Below, in pieces: positions 34,740-46,052 of a DNA stretch of 64,000 bases. The notes beneath the pieces are model-generated. The model worked only from the letters and a program-made list of their open reading frames with translations. It was not told the DNA's origin and ran no database searches. The position numbers and the translations under genes were made by a program. Each line of letters starts with the position of its first letter. The stretch's first letter is position 1. This stretch comes from Monosporascus cannonballus. Its lineage: Eukaryota; Ascomycota; Sordariomycetes; Xylariales. The stretch spans positions 62,001 to 126,000 of the forward strand of contig QJNS01000057.1 in NCBI GenBank assembly GCA_004154925.1. Reading direction: 5' to 3'.

Positions 34740-35861
34740 ACCTCCTTCCGGCTTTACGAGGCTCGAATCGGCAGGAATGTTCTAGCCGCTCAGCCAAAAG
34801 ACCTGGTAGCGATAGCTCAATGAATTCCTCTCTTGTCGCTTGTTGTGGACCTCGCAACCTGATCCGCATTCTACACGGCCAGAAGCAGAGCCACACTTGC
34901 GAAGCTTGGTCCATGAGGCGGTCTGCATGCAAGTCGCGGACGCCTGTTCCTCCTGGCGGAAATGCACAACGAAGTTAACCAAACCGACGCTTGACTACTA
35001 CGATTCGCTGGGAATTTGGGCTCAGCGCCATCTATTCTACAGTCATATGGTTATTATATGCTCGCCCTGGAACGCCAGTTAGCTAAACGAAATAACATCC
35101 TCCCAAATACAGCCGGTTGCCAGCCCTTGGATCATCACATGGAAGCTCTTACCGAGCACGGCTACGGCATATTTGGGACCTTAGCGGCCAGCGCAGCTTA
35201 CTTGATCCAAGGGCGTATTGTAGGAAGACAACACCGTCTTGATATCCCGCAAGTTTGACCCATATGTCGCTAAAGTCCAGGCTTTATTCCCCACATTGTA
35301 CGTCCGTTTCATGAAAACCGGTCTCGATAAATCGCACATACACCCGACGCAACCGGACAAACCCCGCACAGTCATCCTAATTGGTAGTGGTCAAGGGAAG
35401 TATTCAGGCCCGAAGACGGAGCGCAGAGCCTCTACACTGGTGATATCGTGCCCCTGCCCCCGTGCCTTCCGAGCAGAGACCGGCACATTTCCTTAGCCTC
35501 ATATAGTATCTGGGGGGGCAACGACTTTTCCTAAGTAAACATCAGTATCCCCGCTTGGCCGACATGGTTTGCGATATGTCTAGCACACATCTGGATAGAT
35601 CTGCTATCGATTAATGGTACACTAATGCGAGCTTCATATTTTCCTTTTCGGTACCGGCTTGACCGGAACCGGGAAGCTCGGAAAGCCGTTTTACTAATGA
35701 GTTGGCCAACATCTTTTTAAGGGGCCACATGCTGCGTCTTAGCTTATGCCACTGCGGTCTCAATTTTACCTCGAACTCTCTTTCCGAGTGTTAGGTACTG
35801 ATCTGCACTTTGCTTCTACTCGGCCGAATCGTGCGGCTTCCATCCGGTTCGTCCGCGCGAA
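34740..35861. other. Intergenic, no gene seen
   Basis: Between the HTH protein and the ACS-type transporter. I looked for a displaced DDE transposase half in all frames and saw none. Open frames of 60-90 codons have no motif. The right part should hold the transporter promoter. Confidence 0.5.
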
Positions 35862-37529
35862 ATGTTCGAAAAGACTAGCATTGACGCAACGGCGCAAGAC
35901 GGCGACCTGCCCGTCGTGTCCCCAGGAACCGAGCATGGCCGAAAAGACCTCGGCGGTACTGCCGAGAGAGGCTTTGCGGCAACGGGCAAGTGAGTAACCC
36001 CGATGTCATTGCAAGTTAGCATACCTCTATTACATGCAACTCATAAAGAACCTCCGTAGGTATGGCATCTCTCTCGTAGAGTTCGACAAGAAGGCCGAGA
36101 GGCGACTGCGCAGCAAGCTCGACTTGATGGTCATTCCGACCGTCTCTATCTTGTACCTCTTCTGCTTCATCGATCGTGCCAATATTGGTACGGGACTCAC
36201 CGAATACCATTCAAGTGCCAAACGACTAACACTGCCAGGGAACGCGAGGCTGGTTGGACTGGAGCGTGACCTTAACCTGCAAGGAAACGACTATAACATC
36301 CTGCTCTCGGCATTTTACATTTCATATATAATCTTCGAGATTCCCACCACCGTCGCTTGTAAATGGATAGGGTCTGGCTGGTTTATCCCGCTAATCTCCA
36401 CCGGCTTCGGCATCTCCTCCTTGGGAACGGCCTTTGTCAACCACCTTTCGGGGGCTTGCACCGTCCGCTTCGTCCTCGGAATTTTCGAGGCGGGGATGAT
36501 GCCGTGCATCTCCTATTACTTGTCCCGTGGTATCGCCGTGCCGAACTAACTTTCCGGCTCTCGCTCTTCGTCGTCATGGCGCCCCTGGCCGGCGCCTTTG
36601 GCGGTCTGTTAGCGTCCGGCATCCTCAAACTCCCGAACTTCGCGAGCCTGCACGAGTGGCGCATGATCTTCGCTATCGAGGGCATCGAGACGATCGGCCT
36701 TTCGCTGCTCTCCTTCTTCACGCTTACCGACCGCCCCGAGACGGCGCGGTGGCTGAGCCAAGGGGAGAAGGATCTCGTCATCACCCGCCTCAAGTCGGAG
36801 CGCCTCGCGCAGACCTCAGTGCTCGATAATATCGACCGCAAAAAGCTGTGGCTGGGCTTCTTCAACCCCGTGGTGCTTTCCACGGCGGTTGTGTTCCTGC
36901 TCAACAACATCACCGTGCAGGGGATGGCGTTCTTCACGCCGACCATCGTCGCCACCATCTACCCGGCGTACTCGACGGTCCAGAAGCAGCTGTACACGGC
37001 GCCGCCGTACGTCGTAGGCGCCTTCTTCGAGGTCCTGTTGCCGCTACTCAGCTGGCGCCTCGACCGCCGGCAGGTCTTCATCGTCATGACGGCACCCTTG
37101 GTCATGGCGGGCTACGTCGTGTTCCTCGCCACGACTAACCCGCAGGCCCGCTACGCGGCCACATTCCTCAACGCGTCGAGCTGCTTCGCCGTCGGCGCGC
37201 TGGCCAACGCCCAGGCATCGGCCCAGGTCGTCAGCGACACCTCACGCACCATATCGCTGTCCACCAACATGATGTTCGGCAACATCGGCGGCCTCATAGC
37301 CACCTGGTCCTACCTCTCATGGGACGGTCCCAACTACCCCATCGGCAACGGTCTAAACTTGGCGGCGTCGAGCCTCATCCTAATCATCTCATCCCTCATG
37401 CTGTTATGGATGACCCGCGACAACAAGAGGCGCGAGCAGAGGGATGTCGATGGTGAGCCGCAGGGTCTGACGCAGTTGCAGATCGAGAGCTTGGAGTGGA
37501 AGCATCCAGCCTTCCGCTGGAGACCTTGA
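35862..37529 (+). CDS. MFS transporter, ACS/allantoate permease type, frameshifted
   Basis: A major facilitator of the anion:cation symporter family (Dal5/Tna1-like), which imports organic anions such as allantoate, nicotinate or vitamins across the plasma membrane. Proposed exons are 35862-35989, 36060-36187 and 36239-37529, with introns of 70 and 51 bp. Motifs: AERRLRSKLDLMVIPTVSIL, FIDRANIGNARL (across intron 2), FYISYIIFEIPTTVACKWIG, RFVLGIFEAGMMPCISYYLS, EWRMIFAIEGIETIG and TDRPETARWLSQGEKDLV. The frame breaks at 36526-36528: SYYLSR and WYRRAEL, normally contiguous, lie in different frames one base apart. Read as it stands it stops at 36547-36549 (188 residues); one extra base would give about 515. 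There is no room for an intron. Either a recent pseudogene or a one-base sequence error in GTTGG. A shorter start at 36034 (MQLIKNLRRYG) is possible if intron 1 is not used. Confidence 0.8.
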
Positions 37530-38713
37530 GAGCCCATATACGGGGGCACTTTATCGAGAGCGTCTTATAGCTATTTAATTCTCGAGGCCCGGGATGGACA
37601 CGCCTCTTCGCTATTTCTAGAACATAATGGATCACGATTTAATGCTCTTCAACGGTTGGTGTTGACTGCGGACCGCCGACGCGGAAATACTTAATCCTGC
37701 GCACCAGGGGGCTATGACCCCGCCAACTATATATGCTCGGAACGACGCCATCGTATGTGTTACGCTAGCTCAAGGATTTTCGTTTCGCTGTAGGGGTCCA
37801 AGGTGCTGGGTGGATACATGCTCGATACGATATGTGCTTCCACTTTGCTTCATCGTAACACTCTCTATAGGCAGCGAAATCAACATTGAGTCGGTTTTCC
37901 TTATCCTCCGAGCAACGTAAGTAGATCTCACTCCTTACCCCCTCTTCAAACTACTTTATCGTTCGCGGATGTGTTGACGACTGTACTTTTAAGTCCAAAC
38001 CTAGGGATACCACGTAGAGTGACCGCTGGATGGATCTCTTGTAAGCCGGAGTCATTGGAAGTGGTTCTCTCCCACTGAACCAAATTGCCAGCTTCAGCGG
38101 TGCCTGGTTACCAACATGACCCCTCAAGTCTTGTATGGCATTAAAGCCCTTTCGGTCAGCCTGGTAGCTGAGGCCAGAGGTAAGGCATATATATATGGCA
38201 CTGGCATTTGGCTTCTGAGGTGCCAGATCGTCTTGGGCATTTTGGTATGTGTTTCTGCGCGATCTAGCCAGCTGACATGTTGGGAACTATTGCATTCTGT
38301 TGCCGCCCAACGACTAGACAAGCACTACGGCGGGCGAGTGGGACATAGGCGATCCTTTTGCGCTGGGACGAAGGCCATTACTACGTTAGGCCCACAGGGG
38401 GCTTTACGAGACGCCAATCATGACTATTTTTAGGGCAACCCCACCCCCACAAGCCGACAAAAGGAAGGTGGTCTACAGAGCGGGCTGTCAGAGCTTAGCT
38501 GAACTGGAGATTGTATAATAACTGACAGGGGAAGCAAGGCATCTTTGCCTCAGGCTGACGAATGCGGGGTTCGAAATGTGCCTTACAAAGCTTCATGATC
38601 GCCGCACTTCGACGAGGACGAAGACCGACAGTTGTTGGTGTTTTTAGCCTAGGGGATGCTCACAGCGTAACAGACCCTATTGAAAAGCCGCCAAGTGCTG
38701 TGGCAAGTTCAAG
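37530..38713. other. Intergenic, no gene seen
   Basis: Between two plus-strand genes. The open frame at 38116-38433 (105 codons) shows no motif and is not called. The last few hundred bases should contain the promoter of the STAND gene. Confidence 0.5.
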
Positions 38714-41700
38714 ATGCCGCCTCTAAAGACAGAATCCTCATTCGCAAGCATCACCTCCAGTGGGGGTGGAAGCCCTCACACCCCAAAGGCTGTTTCGCCT
38801 GAGCAGAGGGATATCGAGGCGATATGGAGACAGGTCCACGAAAAGGTCGTCCAGCTAGCCGGCGCGGACCCGGCGTTCCAGATTCAGAAGACGCTCGACG
38901 TCGATGGTGTGCTCAGGCGGCTCGACTCGCTCCAAGAAGCGGGCAACAAGCAACCGGACAAGTTCAGCTGGCTCAAGCATGCCGTCCGCAAGACTCTGCA
39001 ATGCATCCAAACTGTTGGGGGGATAGTTGCCGAGGGGGCTTCGGAGGTTTTCGGTCCATCGCATATGTGTTATAACGCGCTCACCTGGGTGATTCAGGCG
39101 TGGCAGAACTACGAGGGGATGTTCGAGAACCTCGCCGAGCTGCTCGAGAAGTGCACGGACTTTCTCACGAGGCTCCGGTACTACGAGGACAACATGGATG
39201 CCAATCTCAGCCGTCTAGCCTGCCAGAACCTCCGGATATTTGTCGAGATTTGCGATCGCGCCATCCGGTTGCGCAAGAAGCATACCAGGCTCATCCGCTT
39301 CACGAAGCTGCTGTTCCTCAACGATGACGGGATACAGGATCTCCTCAGTATGATGGAGAAGCTCAACAACAAGGAAATGCCCCTCGTGAACGCCCAGATC
39401 TTCAAGACGGTGATGGACAACGCGGGAAAGCTCGACTTGGCGCTGGAAGAGCAGAGGCAGCAGAGGAAGGACGAAGATTGGAGGAAGCGGCGCAAGGTTA
39501 TCGCCGCCGCCCTCGGCTTTCCCAGAAACGCGGTCGACATGGACGGCGAGCCTATCCAGCATTGGCTGAGGGCTTTCGGGGCGCACAAGGCCGCGCTTGT
39601 CGAAGGCACAGGCGAATGGATCGAGCAGGACCACGTCTTCTTGGAGTGGGCGAGATCGAAGCTTCCGACGAACCCGGTTCTCGTGCTCCAGGGCAGAAAC
39701 CGCTCTGGGAAGACGTCTATGATGGCAAATGTGCTCAGGGTCCTCCGTAGGATAGATCTCACCAATCCGACGTCACGGAAGGTGCTGGTCTACTTCTTCC
39801 CCGAGGCTGACCGGAGGAAGTCCGACGATGAGGATACGAGTACATTTATTGAGAGGATTTCAAGGATGCTGCTCTGGCAGATCGCGACGGCGTACGAGGC
39901 TATGACCAAGTCTGTCGCTAACATTATCGAAAAGGCGCATGATTTTGACGGCTGCCTGGACGTGTGGGAACGGCTGTTCATCGAGAACAAAGAACGCCAG
40001 AAAGACACGACGTTCTATATATGCATCGACGGTGTCGATTCCGAGATCCAATCGATGTTACCTTTGCTAGAAAAGCTATGCTCGGTGACGGACGATCGCC
40101 GCCCCCGGATTTTCTTGACAGCAAGGCCGGAAACCGTCACGGGCTGGCTCGCCCACGCGAAACACATCCACTACGAGACTCTACCGATTTCCGAACGCAA
40201 CGAAGACGACGTCCACAAATATATCAATTATCAGATGGACAACATGCAGATTACCAAGAACCCCGACCGCCATGAGGACATATCTAGGTGGCGTCAGATG
40301 ATACACGACGAGCTGTATGCGAAGTGCGGGGGTGATTATTTCAAACTGGTTAATACTTTCGATCGCCTGTCGAAGGTCGACCTGGTTGACGATGTTATGA
40401 CGATCTTACGCGATGCCGGGAAGACGCGCACTGACCAAATCGATGCCGAGATCCGCCGGCTCAACAAGGAGCGTACTCGGAAGGAGATCCAGGAGATCAA
40501 CGAGATCATCCTGTGGATCGAGGCCGGCCGAGAATGGTTTTCCGTCGAGACGATGGAGGCGCTTCTCTCGGTTAAGCATAGACGCAGCCTTGAGACGCCA
40601 CGTCCACCGCGTCCCCCTCCCCCGGTTCGCAGGAGCAAGAATGGTAGCTCTCCGCGTATCGGACTAGTCGAGGAACCCCAGGAGAAGTCGCTCGCCCCCG
40701 CTTCTTTGGCGATCTCGCTCCTACCGTTCGCCCAGAAGCTACAGGAAAAGTACGGGCTGTTCGCCATAACAAGCTCGAACACGGTGGACTGGCGGTCGTC
40801 AGAGTATAAGGAGCGCATCCCGTCGAAGTCTTTCGATCCCGGCCACTCCCTGAACGCCGCCTCCTCGACGGGTCCACAGGTCATCCAGGAGGCAGAGATT
40901 GAGATAGTCCGCCACTTTCTCAAGAACGTCTGCCCGTCGCCCCTCTACAACCGGTTCGAATTCGAACAGTTCTTCGAGGGAAAGATAGGCGCGCGGCAGA
41001 AAGAGTACATATCCGTAGACGACGACAATGAGAACATCAAGATCGCCATTGCGTGCCTCACGATCTTGACCGAGGAGGAGATACGGTCCGATACGCGGCT
41101 CCGCTACTATGCGATGTACTGGCTCCTGGATCATCTGACGGAGGTCGAGCTCTCGCTGGCCGACCGCGAGCTCAAGGCCCAGGTCGGCCCGCTGCTGGTC
41201 AGGCTCTTTACCGAGAAGACCGGCATCGATTCGCTGTTTTGGCCGTTCGACACGGACGTGAGCATGAAGACTTGGAGAAGCGGAGAGCTGAAGTACCTGC
41301 GCGAGGTCCGGAGCGAGTGGCTGTACTCTACCGAGGGCGCCCAGGAGCTCCGCCGCTGGTTTAACGACCCTGTGGTGGCGAGGTCCGTTACGAGCGAGGC
41401 AGGCAAGTCATTCTTGGCTGGAATCAAGGAGGCCCCGAACGCGAAGCTGCACGAGGCAGTGCTCTCGTACGCCGCCAGGTGCATGGCGGATCATTTATTT
41501 CGTCGTATCGAGTTCACCCGCCGTCAATTCTTGTCCGCATGCTGTTTCATCCGTGGGTATCTGGCCAGGGTAAGTCGAAACTCGCAGGATTTTAGTGTCT
41601 ACCTCAGTTATTAACATCCGCTTCAAGCTCGACCCCGTGAGATCTTCAGGGATGCCAGATGAAGCAGCCGCGTACAGGCAAGCGGGCTCTACGGCATTCG

Positions 41701-43811
41701 GCCAATTTGAGGACGAAAGTTTTACCCTTGAGGAGCTGGAGCAGATCGAGATTTGGGCCTCGCCAATCCTGGAGCGGCATAACGATACCAGCGCCCTCGA
41801 GTCGTCATGGGAGATCCACGGTGCGCTTCTCGTCTTCCAGCTTTGCAACAGCGCGACGGAGGTCTACCACGCTCGTGCTAAGACGGCACTTGAGTTAAAT
41901 GAACAAAACTGGCACGCGTGCCATTTCATCGCCAGCCGACCTGTCACTGCTAACGACGAGGCGCTCAGGATGCTCTTACAAGCTAAAAACGATATTGATG
42001 CGCTATGCAAGAAGGATAAAGGCTGGCTGACTGACCACGCGAACTCGTCACTGCTTGCGCGTATCACCCTCGATCTCGGCAACCGCCTGTGGGAATCAGG
42101 GAAGGACTACGTTCGCGCCGCGGAGACGCACCGTGAAAGCCTGCAGTACGACTACGTCCACTTCAGAGAGTATGGCGGCGTCCTAGAGAGGTACCACAAG
42201 CGCCAGTGCTGGGACATGTCCATCGCGTTTGTCCGAGCGATCAACGACCACAAGGAAGCCTGGGCCCCGTATTTCGACGAGCTGGTGAACGATTTCCTGC
42301 TCGAGTTCGTCATCAAGAAGGACTCGGACATGCTCGCGCAGGCGGCGGACGCGACGCAGCAGTGGGATGTGATAGAACGGTTCTTCGACATCAGCACCGA
42401 GATGGGTCGCAAGTCGGACGCTCACGACCTTCTGTTCCTGCTACGCGACGCGTTTTCGAGAATGTTCGAGAGCGCGGCGGATGACGCGCACGGGGCCAAG
42501 GCCATCGCCATACGAGAAGCGGCCCTGCATTCCGTTAGGTCTCATCCCAGCGACACCCTGGAGCGGGGGTTCGTCGATAAGATGGTCGACTCGCTAGCGC
42601 TGACTTATCTTCACCTGGCGGCGCGACCGAGCATAGGCCCGGAACAACTCGACAGATACGGCACCTTGATCGAATCGCTGATCCCCGAAACCGACGAATC
42701 GTTCAACATCTTCCTCAACGTCATACCCGCGTCCTGTCTTATCCGGTACTATCACAGACGTGGACGCAGCTCCCGGCGGGCCGTGGACCTGACCTATAGG
42801 ATAATTCGGACCAGCATCGAGCTCCTCTTCGACGAGGACGAGGGCAACGATATCCTCGCGTATTGGCTGCTTGCCCGTCTGGCCACTGTCGTCAACGATG
42901 TTGAGAACCTACGTATTATCGTGACCATGGCGAATAAATTACAGTACGAGGCCCTGACGAAGTGGGAAGCCTGGAAAGCATCCAAGGACGGCACCGCGCC
43001 CGGCGAGGGTTCCGAGGGTGCCCAGAAGACGCCCACGGAGCCGAAGGCTTCGGAGCAGATCATCCCGAAGGAGCCAGACCAGAGCCAAGTAGTAGACAGC
43101 CCAGCAACCTACGCAAATCCGGCACCGATGAAAGCAGCCCGACCGAGCCCCGAGCCCTCGCACCCGAGCGAAACGAAACCCGGCTCCGCACCAAACGGCA
43201 GCCCCGGGTCCTCAAAATCCGTCAAGCGGCTCACCGTGGCCGTTCCGGCAACAAAGATGACCGAAGCGGCGCTCGCCCCCCTGGAGGCGGGTACTGTCGC
43301 AACAGCGACAACGGGGATGCTCAAGGCGGCGCCCGCCCCCCCGCAGGTAGCTGCCCTCGCGACGGAAGCCTCCCGCAGCCCATCAGCCACGCCGACTGGG
43401 GTCAGCGATAGCGGTTCGGCCGGAGCCGGAGAACCCCAGAAGCCCAACAGCTACCTCAGCTGCGACGGCTGCGGGAAGCAGTGGACGGTGATGGAGGTGC
43501 CCCTGTACACGTGCGCCGACTGCGTGGGCGACGTGCAGTTCGACGAGGACTGCTACGCGCTGCTGCAGAGGGGTGAGCTGCGAGCGAGGGACTTGAGATG
43601 CAGCAAGGATCACGAGATGTTCCTGGTTCCGAAGTGGGAGCCCGCCATCATGCGCGACGTGCCCAAGGGCTGCGTGCCACTTGTCGATGGCCCCGGCAAA
43701 GACGTGAACAGGTGGATCACGATGGAGGAGTGGAAAAGCAGACTGGAGAGCAAGTATCTTGACGCCGACAAGAAGGAAGCCAGCGCCACGGTGTCAGCTG
43801 GAACTGCCTAG
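38714..43811 (+). CDS. Goodbye-domain STAND NTPase with C-terminal ZZ-like zinc finger
   Basis: A 1679-residue, NLR-like fungal protein. Exons are 38714-41569 and 41628-43811 (58-bp GT-AG intron, TTAAC branch point, phase 0). Order: a helical N-terminal domain resembling the fungal STAND 'Goodbye' domain (about 30-215; IEAIWRQVHEKVVQLAG, FLTRLRYYEDN); a basic linker; a NACHT-like NTPase with Walker A GRNRSGKTS (327-335), Walker B FYICIDGVD (434-442) and FLTARPE (467-473); a winged-helix/helical part (about 500-950); a helical TPR-like region (about 953-1390; LARITLDLGNRLWESGKDYV); a Pro/Ala/Thr-rich linker (about 1400-1555); and a ZZ-like finger (about 1562-1625) with CDGC, YTCADC, FDEDCY and CSKDH. 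STAND proteins are signal-dependent switches; in fungi several act in non-self recognition or programmed cell death. That role here is inference. The next gene downstream is convergent and unrelated. Confidence 0.85.
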
Positions 43812-44444
43812 GAAGCAGTACGGATCGTTAAAAATATCCAGTTCCCTGTTGACCAGCTCACACGCTGATCATCTTCCTCAAACTGGTGGCCATTCATTCA
43901 TTTGGTACTAGTGCTGGTAGTCAGGGGGAGATATAACAAATTGTTGCCATCTAAGGGACAGTATAAATGTCCTACACCGCCCAATGCTACCAGCTGGGGT
44001 ATAACTTGATTACCGCGATGCCTACACAGTACGACACAACTGTATCTACAAATATATGTGCACACCTATAGCACAATCCAGTCGCTGCACGATGTTGAAT
44101 TCCAAAAGGTGGGCTCCCGGACCATTGCTGGTTCGAGCTTATATAGCTATTTATGGTTGAATTTCGACACATGAGCGCCAGGAGGACAGCGGACAATATA
44201 TGTACATAACCAGGTCCTCCTTGACCCGATCCCGCTTGATGATACATTTCCCGACGCTTCCTTGCCTGCCAATCTCGGACAATGAAAAGAAAAAGCAGAG
44301 CCAACCAACCAATGTATACCTGGATTAATTCGCACTTAACAACAAGGAACAAGACCGCTCCGTAATCTATATAGTTATAGATGCGCAAAATAGTACATTG
44401 GTAGAGAAATTACCTACCCCAATAACTTTGCTCGCATTAGGGGG
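43812..44444. other. Convergent 3' intergenic region
   Basis: Between the 3' ends of the STAND gene (+) and the acetyltransferase gene (-). It should hold both transcript ends. Composition is AT-leaning. No gene or repeat recognised. Confidence 0.6.
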
Positions 44445-46052
44445 TCACGACGGGGAGCCTAGATGCTTCATCCATCTCTCCAGATTGGCCACAAAGCGCT
44501 CGGCGAGGTCGGAGTCGATGACACAGTCCTGCCAGCTGCAACACATGACAAGGTCTCCGGCTTTGACAGCAATCGGCGACACCTGGAAGACGGCTGACGC
44601 CACATCGGCACCAAGCGCGAACTGTGCGTGGGCGATGCGCCAAGCTTCCGCGTCCTCGGTACCTTCGGACGTGCCTCCCCGTACGGTGCCGTCCAGGACG
44701 CCTAGATTGGTGACTAGCCACGATAGCTCCCTCGGAGTTCGAACATGGTCCTTCAGGTGAGCCTTCCAGCTTCCGAAGACATCCACGAACTTCATCAGAC
44801 TAAGAATGTTGTTCTTGACCCCCAATCTCAGGTCAACCTCTATCTTCCTCCGCACCCCCGAAGCGACTTCCCAGGCAATACTCTTGAGACGCTCGTCCTG
44901 GGGGAGGTCGGAGGCAGATCCGCCACACATATTGCTACGGACCAATGCCACGAGTTCTTCGTCAAATTCGTGAAATATCGCCGACGTGAAATTCCCGACG
45001 ACCTTGTTGAGCTCGAGCCACGGGTAAGCCGGCGGGTTGGAGGGCAGAAATTGTCGCGTATTGACCGCCGTCGTGGCCGCGAAAGCCCTCGCTTCACTTT
45101 CTCCTAGCTCCGGCGCTAGTGAGATAAAACACAGGGCATGGAGAAGGCCCGTCAGCGTGGTTCTCTGCCGCCTACACTCCGCCAAGACCCTTTGAAGAGC
45201 AGGCTGACCGATGCTGAACCAGCCTAGTCGGGTCTTGTTAGGTGATGTGCGGTATGGTGCCCAAGTCGCGTGCGATGGGTTCTTGGAAAGGAACGGCGGC
45301 CGGACATCTTTCCACAACGCCTTGGCGGCGTATCCGGCAGTGACGGGGAACTTGGTAATCTTATGTTGCGCTGGGATGAAGTGGTCTAAGGACTCCGGTA
45401 GCTCCAGAACACGATCCTTCAAAAGACGCGATCTCGCATCATCGGTCGCCCTGTTGTTCAAACACCTGAGAAGGGTCTGGTGGAATATCTTCGCGCCCGT
45501 TCCGTCGGACGCTGGATGGTTGAAACAGTAGATGACTTCCAGGAAGCCGGCTTCCTTTTGGTGAAGCACCGACATTCTCCAGCCCGGTCGCGATCCGAGG
45601 TCGGCGAATTCGGTATCAAGCTGGGATTGCAAAGTCTCGCGAAACAGACTGTCGAACTCCTCTGAGCTCTCCGCGGCCTTCCACTCGACATGATTGCGGA
45701 AGTCGACGCTCCCAAGCTGTATCCAGGTAGGTGTCCTGGAATGCTCGCCGACGAGCCCAACCTGCAGTAGAGGATGTTCAAGAACAGCCTGGGCTACGGC
45801 GGACTCGAAAACATCTACCAGCTTCTCATAGGGCTCCGGGCTCCCCAGGGATCGAGGGACCAGGTAGCGACAGGCTACGGCGGTGCCGAAATACTGCTTA
45901 AGCGTGTGTTTACCCAATTGATATGCCTCACTGCACGGATTAGCTCGTGAAACAAAACCCAGGAATGACGAATCTACTAACGAGGGTCCGAGCCTCCGGA
46001 TAACCTTCGGCTTCTTTTCGATTTCCTCATACTTTCCCCTGGGGCTAGACAT
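44445..46052 (-). CDS. Alcohol acetyltransferase-family protein
   Basis: A 535-residue single-exon protein of the alcohol acetyltransferase/condensation-fold family (PF07247; CoA-dependent acyltransferases). The HxxxD active site is in CFNHPASDGTGAKIFHQTLL, with His179 and Asp183. Supporting blocks are VFESAVAQAVLEHPLLQVGL (82-101), FRETLQSQLDTEFAD, TLTGLLHALCFISLA, AATTAVNTRQFLP and, near the end, CSWQDCVIDSDLAERFV. In yeast Atf1/2 relatives the enzyme makes acetate esters or detoxifies sterols with acetyl-CoA; the acceptor here is unknown. The start at 46052 (MSSPRGKYEE) was chosen because an in-frame extension to 46202 runs through a TATA-like sequence and has a composition unlike the protein. 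No signal peptide. It overlaps no other gene and is not next to a terpene or polyketide synthase. Confidence 0.85.
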   Translation of the reverse strand: MSSPRGKYEEIEKKPKVIRRLGPSLVDSSFLGFVSRANPCSEAYQLGKHTLKQYFGTAVACRYLVPRSLGSPEPYEKLVDVFESAVAQAVLEHPLLQVGLVGEHSRTPTWIQLGSVDFRNHVEWKAAESSEEFDSLFRETLQSQLDTEFADLGSRPGWRMSVLHQKEAGFLEVIYCFNHPASDGTGAKIFHQTLLRCLNNRATDDARSRLLKDRVLELPESLDHFIPAQHKITKFPVTAGYAAKALWKDVRPPFLSKNPSHATWAPYRTSPNKTRLGWFSIGQPALQRVLAECRRQRTTLTGLLHALCFISLAPELGESEARAFAATTAVNTRQFLPSNPPAYPWLELNKVVGNFTSAIFHEFDEELVALVRSNMCGGSASDLPQDERLKSIAWEVASGVRRKIEVDLRLGVKNNILSLMKFVDVFGSWKAHLKDHVRTPRELSWLVTNLGVLDGTVRGGTSEGTEDAEAWRIAHAQFALGADVASAVFQVSPIAVKAGDLVMCCSWQDCVIDSDLAERFVANLERWMKHLGSPS

